DNA of 64,000 bases from Pseudonocardia autotrophica (GCF_003945385.1 NZ_AP018920.1:4216001-4280000), one strand, 5' to 3'. Shown: positions 36,603 to 45,533, counted from the first letter of the stretch. Translations and numbers: made by a program. The notes: generated by a model not told the origin, from the sequence alone.

Positions 36603-38498
36603 TAGCCCCACCGCGCACAAGCTGGCTCAGATCCTGCATGCCCGGCAGCGCCCGGTGCTCGCTCTCGGCGCCCCGGGTGCCGTCGACGCCGTCCACGACT
36701 ATGCGTCCAAGCCGTACGAGGACGATCAGGCCGCGCCGCGTTGGGACACCGCTGCGTTGATCAACGCTGTCGGCTGGCGACTGCTGCAGACTGCCCTCGA
36801 CCAGGGGGAGAACGCCGCACTCGACCTCTTACACCGCGTCGCCGACGAACTTCGCGCCCCGTCCGATAGGGCGGTACTAGCCGAGCTTGCCGCCGGGCTC
36901 GACCTGCGACGTACCGCCGGTCCGATGCTGACCCCGTTGGCCGCCGTGGCCTTCTCGCTGGCCTTCACCGGATCGCGGAGTGGATGGCACGACGCGGGAG
37001 ATAGCCGACGATCAGACCTCTGGCGACGGGCGGTCGCCTCGAATAGTGATGCAGCAGCCTCCATCCTCGCCAACCAGGTCCTCGCGGCTGTCGCAGGACG
37101 GTCGTACAAGACCTACGGCGTCACCCGGGCGGTGGTGTCAGCGTTCGCCGCTCAAGCCGTCGATCCAGCCGAAGCGCGCGGGGACAGCGCATTTGCCTGC
37201 TGGGACGCCGCCTTTGACGTAATCGCGCACCGCCTGCCGGGATCGACCCCGTACGACGACGCGAAGAGTTACGAGCCGACGTCGGTGCCATCCTGCCGGT
37301 CCGCCACCGACATCGCCCTTGCCCGCCTCGCGCTGGCCATCGTCGCGATGCCGGGTCGCGCCGACCGCCGCCGAGCCCTAGTCGCTGCTACCGTGCTGTT
37401 CGCCGCGCGACCGGCCGTGGCGCGGGCGGCGATCATGGAGATCCTCGCCGCGGATCTCGGTGCCGGACCGCTGACGTGGCTCCTGACCGTGGCCCATGAC
37501 GGGCTCGGGGAAACCGGCGTCCCCGACGACCTCGCCGCTCGACTGACCGAGCTGACCCGCAGCGAACTGCTGTCCGTCCGAGCGCTGGCCGCCGCGGTCC
37601 TGGCGAAGGCCAGGCGCCCCGTTCCCGCTCCTCCCGCCACCGCGGCGCACCCACTGCTCGAACGAGCGTTCCGGGACGACCTCTCCGAGAGGCCCAATTC
37701 ATCGACGACGTGCACGCGGCGGCGGGCCACCTCGTGGAGATGTACGCGGGGAAACGCCTGGCCGCCGCCGGCGAACCTACCGGACTGCGGGAGTCCACCT
37801 CCGCCCTCACCGCGACGGTGCTAAGCACGGACGCCTTCGAGCGACTGATCCGTGCTCAGCTGGGGCAACTCCGCCACCCGAGCAGCCGGGCAATTCCCGA
37901 TGCCTACCTGGCCGACGAGGCTGCCGTGGAGGACGCTCTCCAACGCGCAGCCGCGGGGATCCGCACCGCCATGGCCAAAGCCGGGCACCTCGTCGATGCC
38001 CTGTCCTTCGAGCGCGGCGCCCTCCTCAGGCTCCACGAAGACTCCCGCCTCGCCGTCCGCGCCGAGCTCACGCGCGTACCGAGGCCCTCAACCCGACCCG
38101 GACCGCTAGCCTGGTCGGTGACCCCAGCCCCTTGGGCCACCGACCCGCGCGACGACAGCTCGTGGCCACCACCGGGCGCCGATGCGACCGTCGGCCTGCG
38201 CAGCCTGCCGGGAGGCTGCGCCGCGCTTGCCCACGTCGAGCACGGTCCGCGCGCTGGCTGGACTCAGATCGGCTTCATCGAAAGCCACAGCACACCCCCA
38301 CGCCGCTACCCCGACCTGGCGGGCCGGCATGTGTTCGTCGCGTCCGCCTTGGAGATCGCCGACGGCGAACCACCCGAGGGGTCGCTGCCGTTCACCTCGC
38401 TGCCCTGGCGGCTCTGGACCGTGCTGCCGCACCAGATCGACCCGAGCATGAACCCAGAACGAGCGGCAGCGATCCTGTCGAGCGGCGACCAAGCCCTA

Positions 38499-39529
38499 GG
38501 CCCTGTTTAAGAAAGCGCGGCGGCGAGTGCTCGTAGCCAGATGTTGATCGTGGCGATGTGCATGGTGGCCTCGTAGCGCAGCGCCAGTTTGTCGTAGCGA
38601 GTGGCGAGCGCGCGGTGCTGTTTGAGCAGGTTGATGCCGCACTCGACGGCATGACGCTGCCGGTAGATCTGCTCGTCGAACCCTGGTGGGCGCCCACCGG
38701 CCGAGCCTCGTGCTCGCCGGTGGGCCTGCTGGTCGACCTTCACCGGGATCGTCGCGGCGATCTTGCGGCTACGCAGGTAGGCGCGGTTGGCCCGCGACGA
38801 GTAGGCCTTGTCCGCGAGCACCCGGTCCGGGCGGGTCCGCGGGCGCCCAGGTCCGGTCCTGGGCACTCGCAACGCCTCCAGGACGGGGATGAACTGCGGG
38901 GAGTCCCCGCGATGACCTGCGGTGACCAGGGCGGCGAGTGGTCCGCGGCCCTGCTCGCAGGCCAGGTGGATCTTCGTGGTCCAGCCGCCGCGGGAGCGGC
39001 CGAGCCCGTGATCGGCGGGTTCGTCGCCGGGTGGCTCGGCCTGCTCCTGCGGTCGGCGTCGGGCCCCGGCGGCGTGCTGGTGAGCGCGGTTGATGGTCGA
39101 GTCGACCGAGACGTCCCAGCGGATCAGCCCGCCGGCGTCGGCCCAGGCCAGCAGGGTCGACCACACCAGCGCCCACACGTTCTGGCGCTGCCAGCGCCGG
39201 AACAGCGAGTAGATCGACTGCCAGTGTCCGTAGCGGTCGGGCACATCGCGCCACGGGGCACCGACCCTGGTGCGCCACCTGATCCCGTCGATCAGCGTCC
39301 GGTGGGGCCACTTGCGGGGCCGGCCGCGACCCGACGGGGCCGGGAGCAGCGGTTTCAGGATCCGCCACTGCCGGTCCGTCAGGTCCTTACGTGCTCCGAT
39401 CGATAGGCTGCTCAACGAGGTCTCCGGGCGGGCGGTCTTCTTGGTCGTTGATCACCTACCGGAGACCTCACCATGCCCGGGCACCGACACGCCGCCCGGG
39501 ACCCGCTCGCCGACTTCGTAAACAGCTCC
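38499..39529 (-). mobile_element. IS5-family element, second copy, intact
   Basis: This 1031-bp element has imperfect inverted ends (GGCCCTGTTTAAGAAAG on the left, GGAGCTGTTTACGAAGT read inward from the right) and a TA duplication (38497-38498, 39530-39531) in a CTAG target. It differs in sequence from the first IS5 copy. It interrupts the large pseudogene. Confidence 0.9.
38507..39415 (-). CDS. IS5-family transposase, single frame
   Basis: The 302-residue transposase has the DUF4096-like N-terminal domain ([20 protein letters not shown] ... [19 protein letters not shown]) and the DDE_Tnp_1 core: [51 protein letters not shown] and [20 protein letters not shown]. All in one frame and complete, so this copy may be active. 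Confidence 0.93.
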   Translation of the reverse strand: MSSLSIGARKDLTDRQWRILKPLLPAPSGRGRPRKWPHRTLIDGIRWRTRVGAPWRDVPDRYGHWQSIYSLFRRWQRQNVWALVWSTLLAWADAGGLIRWDVSVDSTINRAHQHAAGARRRPQEQAEPPGDEPADHGLGRSRGGWTTKIHLACEQGRGPLAALVTAGHRGDSPQFIPVLEALRVPRTGPGRPRTRPDRVLADKAYSSRANRAYLRSRKIAATIPVKVDQQAHRRARGSAGGRPPGFDEQIYRQRHAVECGINLLKQHRALATRYDKLALRYEATMHIATINIWLRALAAALS

Positions 39530-40011
39530 TAGTCGGACTGCGTGAGGAACGCGTACGAGTTGCCAGCCTTGGTGAGCCACCGTTCCTGCTCATCCCCGCC
39601 TTCGCCCTCGTCGTGGCACTCGGGCTGGTACCGACGCCGGGCATCAGCGGATTCAGCCTCGGCGATCGGGACGGGCCCGGCCTCGTGGGCCGGGTGTGGC
39701 GAAGCGACCTCGTCCACGACGGCGGCTACCAACCGGCCTTCCCCGCAGTTGATGGCGCCGACCTGTTGCTGCGCCCCGATCTCTTTCAGCGGCTCCAGCG
39801 CATCACAGGGGAGTCGCGGGCGCGGGTCGGGGTGTCGGTCAGCTACCACTCCGACGACGACATCGATGACAGCTCCAAGGAACAAGTCGCCGTCGTGGAA
39901 TCGACGCGTGGAATGAACCACCGGCTACTTGGGACCAGAGCGGACACGCCGAGCTGAGCGGGGGCCCTGGTAGGACCGCTGCGGTCGCGACGGATCACCC
40001 GGTCCACCGAC

Positions 40012-40052
40012 TTCCGGAGGCGGGAGCGCAGGTTCGAATCCTGCCGGGGGCA
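40012..40052 (+). other. 3' half of tRNA-Arg(CCG), ICE attachment scar (attR)
   Basis: The geometry is that of a tRNA 3' half: anticodon loop TTCCGGA (anticodon CCG) at 40012-40018, stem strand GGCGG, a four-base variable loop, a T-arm with a 5-bp stem around TTCGAAT (40028-40044), acceptor strand CGGGGGC (40045-40051) and discriminator A. No matching 5' half (acceptor GCCCCCG or D-arm) lies upstream; the bases before the loop pair imperfectly with the stem. This is what an integrase leaves when an element inserts in the 3' end of a tRNA gene. The intact gene should be left of the window on the plus strand. Confidence 0.8.
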
Positions 40053-40378
40053 CAGCGCAGGTTCTGGCCTCCGGCGGGGCGGCGAGGCCGCCACCGGCTC
40101 CCCGGACCCGACCCCAATACTCCGACGACCACGGCCGAACGATCACCCCGATGCGAACGTCGGCTCCCTGCGGTCAACCGAACCCAACCGCACCACACCG
40201 CACCAGATTCACTCGAACGGCACAACGATCGTGGAGCAGAACCCTGACCTCATTTTGCGCCGTGGAGCGACGTGCTCCACATTTGCTCCATGGTGAGACC
40301 ACAGTGGACTCAGTCGTGATCATTTAAGACGATCATTCGAGGATCACCACCGTCAACGTATCCCCAGGTCAGACGCAG
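40053..40378. other. Non-coding stretch between attR and tRNA-Pro
   Basis: No gene is supported. It holds GCGCAGGTTC, a direct repeat of part of the tRNA T-arm (about 40055-40064), and a cluster of four GGAGC/GCTCC motifs at 40231-40292. It is noticeably less GC-rich than its surroundings. Confidence 0.5.
40262..40280. repeat. Inverted repeat in a GGAGC/GCTCC cluster near attR
   Basis: GTGGAGC-GACGT-GCTCCAC is a perfect 7+5+7 repeat, with two further copies of the half-site (40231-40237 and 40285-40291). It lies about 210 bases from the tRNA scar. It could be a protein-binding array or part of a chromosomal promoter. Confidence 0.35.
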
Positions 40379-40411
40379 AAAAGGCGGCACCACCCGAAGG
40401 TGATACCGCCT
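40379..40411 (-). terminator. Terminator of tRNA-Pro
   Basis: On the minus strand AGGCGGTATCACC and GGTGGTGCCGCCT pair around TTCG with two mismatches, followed by TTTTC. It lies 12 bases beyond the tRNA 3' end. Confidence 0.8.
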
Positions 40412-40422
40412 GTTTCCGACCG

Positions 40423-40496
<74 letters not shown>

Positions 40497-40522
40497 GCCA
40501 CCCCTTGCGGGGCAGGAAGAGC

Positions 40523-41263
40523 CTACCGCACCCCCCGGCCCGGTACGCCGGGGGTGTCCTCCCCCGACTCCAGGCTCCGCACCAGCGCCACGGCTTCCAG
40601 CTGCGCCCCCACGTCCAGCTTCGACAGCACCGCCCTGACCTGCGTCCGGACCGTCGGGAGCGACACGACGAAGTGCTCCGCGATGGCCTGGGCCCGCATC
40701 CCGGAGGCGAGCAGATCGAGCACCTCCCGCTCCCGCCGGGTGAGGGTGACGAGCTTGGACCGGACGGCGCGCTGGTGCTGTTCCCAGTCGAGGTAGCCGC
40801 GAACGAGCTCCGCCCGCCGCGCCGGGGGCAGCAGCGAACGGCCTGCCCTGGCCTCGCGGATCGCCGCGAGCAGCGTCGTCATCGGCGCGGATTTCGACAC
40901 CCAGGTGAAGCCGCCGTGGTGCAGGGCCGCCCCGATGCGCAGCGGGTTGGAGCTGCCGGACAGCACGAGGATCCGCCAGCCGGCGCCGACGAGGGTGGGG
41001 ATCATCGGGATGGTGTCGATCCGGCGCCCGTGTGCGTCCCGCCCGAGATCGAGATCCAGGACCAGCAGTCCCGGTTCGACGCCGTCGACGGCGGTGTACA
41101 GGTCGGCCATCGAGTGCGCGGGCCGGAAGTGCGCCTGTTCGCCGTCCCGGCGCAGTGCCTCGGCCAGTGACGCCCCGACCAGCTCGTGGTCGTCGACGAG
41201 CAGCAGGGCGCCGCCGGCCGGTGACGATGACACCCGCCCGTCCCTCACGCGGGCGGGTGTCAT
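40523..41263 (-). CDS. LuxR/NarL-type response regulator
   Basis: The start at 41263 overlaps the upstream stop (ATGA) and gives 246 residues. The receiver domain has the acidic pair in LLLVDDHELV, the probable phosphoacceptor Asp in LLVLDLDLG and the Ser/Lys region FTWVSKSAP. The C-terminal LuxR helix-turn-helix is LTRREREVLDLLASGMRAQA followed by VSLPTVRTQVRAVLSKLDV. No histidine kinase is adjacent, so it is an orphan regulator cotranscribed with a DUF5995 gene. Its start codon is the end of a 14-bp hairpin arm (41227-41263). Confidence 0.85.
   Translation of the reverse strand: MTPARVRDGRVSSSPAGGALLLVDDHELVGASLAEALRRDGEQAHFRPAHSMADLYTAVDGVEPGLLVLDLDLGRDAHGRRIDTIPMIPTLVGAGWRILVLSGSSNPLRIGAALHHGGFTWVSKSAPMTTLLAAIREARAGRSLLPPARRAELVRGYLDWEQHQRAVRSKLVTLTRREREVLDLLASGMRAQAIAEHFVVSLPTVRTQVRAVLSKLDVGAQLEAVALVRSLESGEDTPGVPGRGVR
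41227..41263. promoter_or_regulatory. 14-bp perfect inverted repeat covering the response-regulator start codon
   Basis: ATGACACCCGCCCG (41227-41240) and CGGGCGGGTGTCAT (41250-41263) pair perfectly around a 9-base loop. Read on the minus strand, the structure begins exactly with the ATG and spans the first 12 codons. It could mask or shape translation initiation, or be a DNA operator. Confidence 0.55.
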
Positions 41264-42045
41264 GTCAGGGCTCCCAGCGTGAGGAGTCCCCGTCCGATGA
41301 GCGCGGTGCGCCGGTCCAGCGCGTCGATCTCGCGCTCGTACTCGGTCGGCCGCGACCGCTGCTCCCACAGTTCCAGCGCCTGGCGCCACGCGACCTCGCG
41401 GGCGAGCACCACCGGTACGTCGGCGACCGCTCCGATGAGCTGCTCGGCGACGGTCCCGTCGAGCGCGTCGCCCAGCCAGCCCTCGAAGTGTTCGATCAGC
41501 TTGTTCATGTGCAGCGCGAAGACGTCGTTGACGGCCCGGTAGTCGGCCCGTTCGGCCGGCCCCAGCGCCGTCCGCCCCAGCACCGTGCAGGTCCGGACGA
41601 CGGCGGGTGCGAGATCGAAGTTGACGTGCGCATTGACCCCGACGACGGCGTACTCCATCGGATCGATCCGCGGGTGCGACCGTCGTTCGAGCAGCACCCC
41701 CCAGGCGCGGGGCGGCGCGGAGCCGGTCGCCTCGGCGAGCAGCGCGCTGAAGTAGCGGCGGGCGAACTCGACGTCGAGCCGGACCAGGAAATCCCGGTCG
41801 GAGAAGTGGTCGCCGTCGAGCTGGTACCGGATCCCGCGGGTGATGTGCAGGTACAGGTGGTTGAAGCAGGCCAGCCCGTCGCGCTGCCCGTACTCCTGCT
41901 CCAGGATCTCCTGGAGCTCTTCCAGGTGGGCGATGACACCGTCGATGTCCTCGGGGGCGGTGGCGAGCAGCGCGGCCACCCGCGCGGGCCCGTCCGGCGG
42001 GCCGCCATCACGTCCACCCGGCGAGGTGTCGATCAACGTGGTCAC
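41260..42045 (-). CDS. DUF5995-family protein
   Basis: The 261-residue protein matches DUF5995 in the segments DGLACFNHLYLHITRGIRYQ, FLVRLDVEFARRYFSALLAE, PMEYAVVGVNAHVNFDL and VVLAREVAWRQALELW. The fold is helical and several His/Asp positions are conserved, suggesting an enzyme of unknown reaction. It has no signal peptide. It is coupled to the response regulator by ATGA; the two are probably one operon. Confidence 0.82.
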   Translation of the reverse strand: MTTLIDTSPGGRDGGPPDGPARVAALLATAPEDIDGVIAHLEELQEILEQEYGQRDGLACFNHLYLHITRGIRYQLDGDHFSDRDFLVRLDVEFARRYFSALLAEATGSAPPRAWGVLLERRSHPRIDPMEYAVVGVNAHVNFDLAPAVVRTCTVLGRTALGPAERADYRAVNDVFALHMNKLIEHFEGWLGDALDGTVAEQLIGAVADVPVVLAREVAWRQALELWEQRSRPTEYEREIDALDRRTALIGRGLLTLGALT

Positions 42046-42089
42046 CCGGGCCTCCTGGAGCTGTCGGCGTGCGGTTCAGCCTTGCCGAC

Positions 42090-42104
42090 GGCCCGCGCCG
42101 GGCC
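42090..42104 (-). terminator. Hairpin after the LuxR-type regulator gene
   Basis: GGCCCG-CGC-CGGGCC forms a short stem, extended by CGA/TCG after one mismatch, about 40 bases beyond the stop at 42142 on the minus strand. There is no T-run. Confidence 0.45.
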
Positions 42105-42141
42105 ATCGGGTGAATGCCCTAGCCGTGCACGGAGCGTGCCC

Positions 42142-45084
42142 CTATTCGGTCACACCGCGCTCCGGCACGTATCGGCGCAGGACTCCGGCGGCCTGCGTCC
42201 GGTTGCTGACTCCGAGCTTGGCGAAGATCCGGGCGAGGTGGGCGCCGACGGTCTTCGGGGCGATGAACAGCGTCGTGGCGATCTCCTTGTTCGTCGCCCC
42301 GCCGGCCAGCACCTCGAGGACCTCCAGCTCGCGATCGGTGAGCGCGGTCAGCGGGTTCTCCGGCGCCGGGTCGGTGTGCGGCGTCCGGTCCCGGATCAGC
42401 GGCGCCACGGTCGCCGGCAGCTCCGGGATCGGCGCCCGCGCCCGGCGGGCGATGCCGGCGATCTCCGCCAGCAGCGGTGCCGCCCGCAGCTCCCACGCAC
42501 CGGACGCCGCCCGGCCCAGCTCGTCGGTCCCGGCACCGGCTCGGCGCGCGCCGAGCAGTGCCTCCGCGCTGCGCAGCCGTGCATACGCCGTCGGATAGGG
42601 CTGGCCGAGCCGTTCCAGCAGGTCCGCCACCCCGGCCCAGATGCCGGGATCGGCCCCGGGCGTGACCCGGGCGTCCTCGGCGGTGCACATCGCCTCGAAG
42701 GTCGCCAGGACCGCGCGCAGCGCCGGGACGGACCGGTCGCCGCGGGCGACCAGCTCACTCCGGTGCTTGCGCAGCCCGCTCGGGTCCGGCGCGCGTCCGG
42801 CGAGCACCGCCTCGGAGTGCGCCCGCGCGCCGTGCCAGAGCAGCGGGGCGTACGCCCAGACGTCGTCGATCCCGGACTCGACCACGTCGAGCCCCGCCCC
42901 GACGTGCTCACGCGCGAGCTCCGGACGGCCCCGCCACATCTCCAGCCCGGCACGCAGGATCAGCAGCGGCAGCCGCAGCTTGGGCAGCCCCGCCGAGCCC
43001 GCGACGAGCTCGACGGCGGCCAGGTCCTCCTCGGAGCCGTCCAGGTCCCCGCGCCCCATCCGCAGCCGGGCCCGCGCCAGCCGCACCTCGACGGCCTGGG
43101 CGCCCGCGGGTGCCGCCGCCCACGCCAGCGCCACCTGCCGCTCGGCATCGTCCCAGCTGCCGCGCCGGAACATCCCGTTCGCGGCCAGCGCCCGCAGCGA
43201 CACCGCCGCCGTCCGGCCCAGGCCGAGCTCGGCCATCCGTTCGGCGCCGGCCAGCGCCTCGGCGACACCGTCGTCGAGCGCGTTCAGCGGGCCGGACAGC
43301 AGCTCGGCCCGCTGCTGCAGGCACTCCCCCAGCGTCACCGGGTCGCCGCTCGCCTCGGCGATCCCGACGGCCTCGGACAGTGCCTCGAGCCCGGCCTCGC
43401 CGTCGCGGGTGAAGGCCGCGCCGAAGCCGAGTACCGACAGCAGCGAGGCCAGCGCCCGCGGCTCGCCGACCCGGCGGGCCGGGACGAGCGCCTCCTGGGC
43501 CACCTCCCGGGCGGCGGAGAACTCGGCCTGGGCCAGCAGCGCCGTCGCGTACCCGGCGAGCACCTCCGCCCGCGCGGCATCGGTACCGGGCGTCCCGTCC
43601 GCGGAGTCCCCCGGCAGCACCGCGACCGCCCGTCGCGCGGCCTCCTGCGCCTCACCCACCTGCCCGGCGGCCATCAGGTAGCGGGCCAGCCGGGACCGCA
43701 GTACCGCCTCGTCCAGCCCGGTCGGTGCCTCCGGGCCGGACAGCCGCTCGGAGAGCAGCGCGACCGCCGACTCGTGGTCACCGGCGAGCTCGGCGGCGGC
43801 CGCCGCCTTCTCCAGGAAGCCGCCGCGGGCCGCGGCGGCGCCCGCGACCGGCAGCGTCGCCGCCCGCAGCCAGTGCCGGTGCGCCTCGGCGTAGCCGCGC
43901 AGCCGTTCCGCCTCCTCGGCGGCCGAGAGCGTCGCCGCCAGAGCCTGCGCCGGATGCCCGGCCCGCTGCCAGTGGTGGGCGAGCCGGGCCGCGCCCCCCG
44001 GACCGTCGTGGGTGGACAGTGCGCGGGCGAACCGCTCGTGCAGGTCGATCCGCTCCGCCGGGAGCAGATCCCCGGCGACGACCTCGGACATCAGCCCGTG
44101 CCGCAGCGCGTAACCGTCGTCGCCCGCGGCGACGACGAACCCGGCGTCCACCGCCTCCCGCACCGCGACCGCCAGCTCCGCACCGGGCCGGTCGACGACG
44201 GCGGCGAGCAGCGGATGCTCGACGTCACCGATCCCGGCGGCCATCGCCCGGACGACCTGCCTGGCGACCGGCGACAGACCGGCGGCCCCGGCCCGGACGA
44301 GCTCCCGCACGGTCTGCGGGACCCCGCGCGGATCGCCGTCGAGCACCGCGCGCACGGTCTCCTCGGCCAGGAACACGTTGCCGGCGGAGTGCGCCCACAC
44401 CAACGGCTCCAGATCCGGACGGTCCGGCTCCCACACGCCGAGCAGCTCGGCGAGCTCGGCCCGCGGCAACGGCCGTACCTGCCGGAACGTGACCGCCCGG
44501 TGCCTGCGCAGCTCGGTGACCAGCGGCAGCAGCACGGCCGGGATGCCGCCCGCGGGATCGTCACGGTAGGTCCCGACCAGCAGCACCGGCTCGGTCGCGA
44601 GCCCGGCCAGCAGGTAGGCGAACAGGTCCCGGGTGGAGCGGTCGGCCCAGTGCAGGTCGTCGACGACCAGCACCACCGGCGACTCCCGGGCGGCCCGCCC
44701 GACCAGGCCGCACAGTTCGCCGAGCATCTCGACCCGGCCGGACGCCGACGCCCCGGCGCTGCCGTCGAGGTCGCCCAGCGCGGCGGCGAACGTCCGGGCG
44801 ACCTCCCCGGTGCCGCTGCGGGCGTGCTCGCGCAGCGCGGACACCACCGGCCAGAACGACGGCGCGTCGGCGATGTCCAGCGCCCGCCCGGTCAGCACGA
44901 CGGTTCCCTCGGCGACCGCGGAACGGCCGAACTCGGTGACCAGCCGGGTCTTCCCGACCCCGGCGTCGCCGCCGAGCAGCACCGCGGACGCACCGTGCGC
45001 GACGGCGCCGCGCAGCGCCGAGCGCAGCAGCTCCAGCTCGGCGGAGCGACCGTGGAAGGGACGCCCCGCCGGTGTGTCACTCAC
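42142..45084 (-). CDS. Large ATP-binding LuxR-family regulator (LAL type)
   Basis: This 980-residue protein has an N-terminal AAA/STAND-like ATPase (Walker A GGDAGVGKT at residues 38-46, Walker B VVLVVDDLHWAD near 140), a long helical TPR-like middle and a C-terminal LuxR helix-turn-helix (LTDRELEVLEVLAGGATNKE, then TVGAHLARIFAKLGVSN). This is the LAL/MalT-like plan for ligand-dependent activators of pathway genes. The inducer is unknown. It is monocistronic, with a 160-bp inverted-repeat element just upstream and a hairpin after its stop. Confidence 0.9.
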   Translation of the reverse strand: MSDTPAGRPFHGRSAELELLRSALRGAVAHGASAVLLGGDAGVGKTRLVTEFGRSAVAEGTVVLTGRALDIADAPSFWPVVSALREHARSGTGEVARTFAAALGDLDGSAGASASGRVEMLGELCGLVGRAARESPVVLVVDDLHWADRSTRDLFAYLLAGLATEPVLLVGTYRDDPAGGIPAVLLPLVTELRRHRAVTFRQVRPLPRAELAELLGVWEPDRPDLEPLVWAHSAGNVFLAEETVRAVLDGDPRGVPQTVRELVRAGAAGLSPVARQVVRAMAAGIGDVEHPLLAAVVDRPGAELAVAVREAVDAGFVVAAGDDGYALRHGLMSEVVAGDLLPAERIDLHERFARALSTHDGPGGAARLAHHWQRAGHPAQALAATLSAAEEAERLRGYAEAHRHWLRAATLPVAGAAAARGGFLEKAAAAAELAGDHESAVALLSERLSGPEAPTGLDEAVLRSRLARYLMAAGQVGEAQEAARRAVAVLPGDSADGTPGTDAARAEVLAGYATALLAQAEFSAAREVAQEALVPARRVGEPRALASLLSVLGFGAAFTRDGEAGLEALSEAVGIAEASGDPVTLGECLQQRAELLSGPLNALDDGVAEALAGAERMAELGLGRTAAVSLRALAANGMFRRGSWDDAERQVALAWAAAPAGAQAVEVRLARARLRMGRGDLDGSEEDLAAVELVAGSAGLPKLRLPLLILRAGLEMWRGRPELAREHVGAGLDVVESGIDDVWAYAPLLWHGARAHSEAVLAGRAPDPSGLRKHRSELVARGDRSVPALRAVLATFEAMCTAEDARVTPGADPGIWAGVADLLERLGQPYPTAYARLRSAEALLGARRAGAGTDELGRAASGAWELRAAPLLAEIAGIARRARAPIPELPATVAPLIRDRTPHTDPAPENPLTALTDRELEVLEVLAGGATNKEIATTLFIAPKTVGAHLARIFAKLGVSNRTQAAGVLRRYVPERGVTE

Positions 45085-45097
45085 CGGGACAGGCTAG

Positions 45098-45257
45098 TGC
45101 CTCGTCGCAGGACGTTGGAGTCGGAATCGGTGGATCCAGGCGTTCGCTCGCAAGGCGCCGGACGGGCCCGGTACCGGGAGGTACTCGGCTCGTTCGGCAA
45201 CGCCGCGAGCGGGCGGCTGGGCCGCCGAGTTCGGCCCCAACGTCCTGCGACGAGGCA
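45098..45257. repeat. 160-bp element with 21-bp perfect terminal inverted repeats (MITE-like)
   Basis: The 21 bases at 45098-45118 (beginning TGCCTCGTCGCAGG) are repeated exactly in inverse orientation at 45237-45257. The 118-bp interior has no convincing gene. The element fits exactly between the stop of one gene (45258) and the start region of the next. No obvious target duplication is seen. Confidence 0.6.
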
Positions 45258-45533
45258 TCAGTGCTGGTGTTGTCGGTGATCCAGGGAGTAGCGGCCCTCG
45301 GCCAGTGTGCCTCGCGCCGCGAGGATGCTCAGCCAGGCGTACACCCGGGCGGCGGGTTCGCAGCCGCGGCCGTCCCACGGGTGCATCATGTCGGCGTACC
45401 AGGACGCCTCGGTGCACGCGTCGCCGACCAGCGCGTCGCCGCCACGGCGGGCGAGGGCGAGCACGCAGGCGGCGCGCACCCGCCAGATCCACCACCGCTC
45501 GAACACCGTCACGACTGCGCACTCGCCGGACAC
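45258..45533 (-). CDS. Small conserved-looking hypothetical protein
   Basis: The 91-residue product (GTG at 45533; a GTG at 45512 is also possible) reads FERWWIWRVRAACVLALARR ... TEASWYADMMHPWDGRGCEP ... ARVYAWLSILAARGTL. It is not assigned to a family. The Trp-rich amphipathic pattern and the two Cys residues look like a real protein rather than a shadow. It lies 10 bases after the oxidoreductase stop, so it may be in that operon. Its stop directly abuts the inverted-repeat element. Confidence 0.5.
   Translation of the reverse strand: MSGECAVVTVFERWWIWRVRAACVLALARRGGDALVGDACTEASWYADMMHPWDGRGCEPAARVYAWLSILAARGTLAEGRYSLDHRQHQH

Larger units (their letters stand above)
36605..39957 (+). pseudogene. 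Large helical protein of unknown function, broken by truncation, frameshift and IS5
   Basis: After the first IS5 copy an open frame without a start (AHKLAQILHARQRPVLALG...) runs to about 37680, then shifts by one base into REAQFIDDVHAAAGHLVEMY and continues to 38498. The second IS5 copy (38499-39529) interrupts it. Removing that copy and one TA joins SSGDQAL to VGLREERVRVASLGEP, and the frame ends at 39957. The surviving product of about 770 residues is rich in Ala/Leu helices resembling HEAT-type repeats, with a beta-rich C-terminal end. The 5' part is lost at the traG-fragment junction. No family was recognised. Its place beside attR suggests ICE cargo, possibly defensive. Confidence 0.65.

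Noticed and set aside
35998..37824. A single 608-codon gene spanning IS5 and the following DNA
   Set aside because: The IS5 terminus and TA duplication at 36602-36604 show that it is the transposase frame running by chance into the pseudogene.
37269..37828. Minus-strand ORFs across the large pseudogene
   Set aside because: Arg/Ser-rich antisense frames; the plus strand has the protein-like helical pattern that continues across the IS5 insertion.
40007..40052. A functional tRNA-Arg gene
   Set aside because: The acceptor 5' strand and D-arm are missing and the anticodon stem has a mismatch; it is only a 3' half.
41032..45279. A 1415-codon open frame on the plus strand
   Set aside because: It is antisense to the response regulator, DUF5995 and LuxR-type genes and has a Gln/Arg/Pro-rich composition typical of GC-rich antisense frames.
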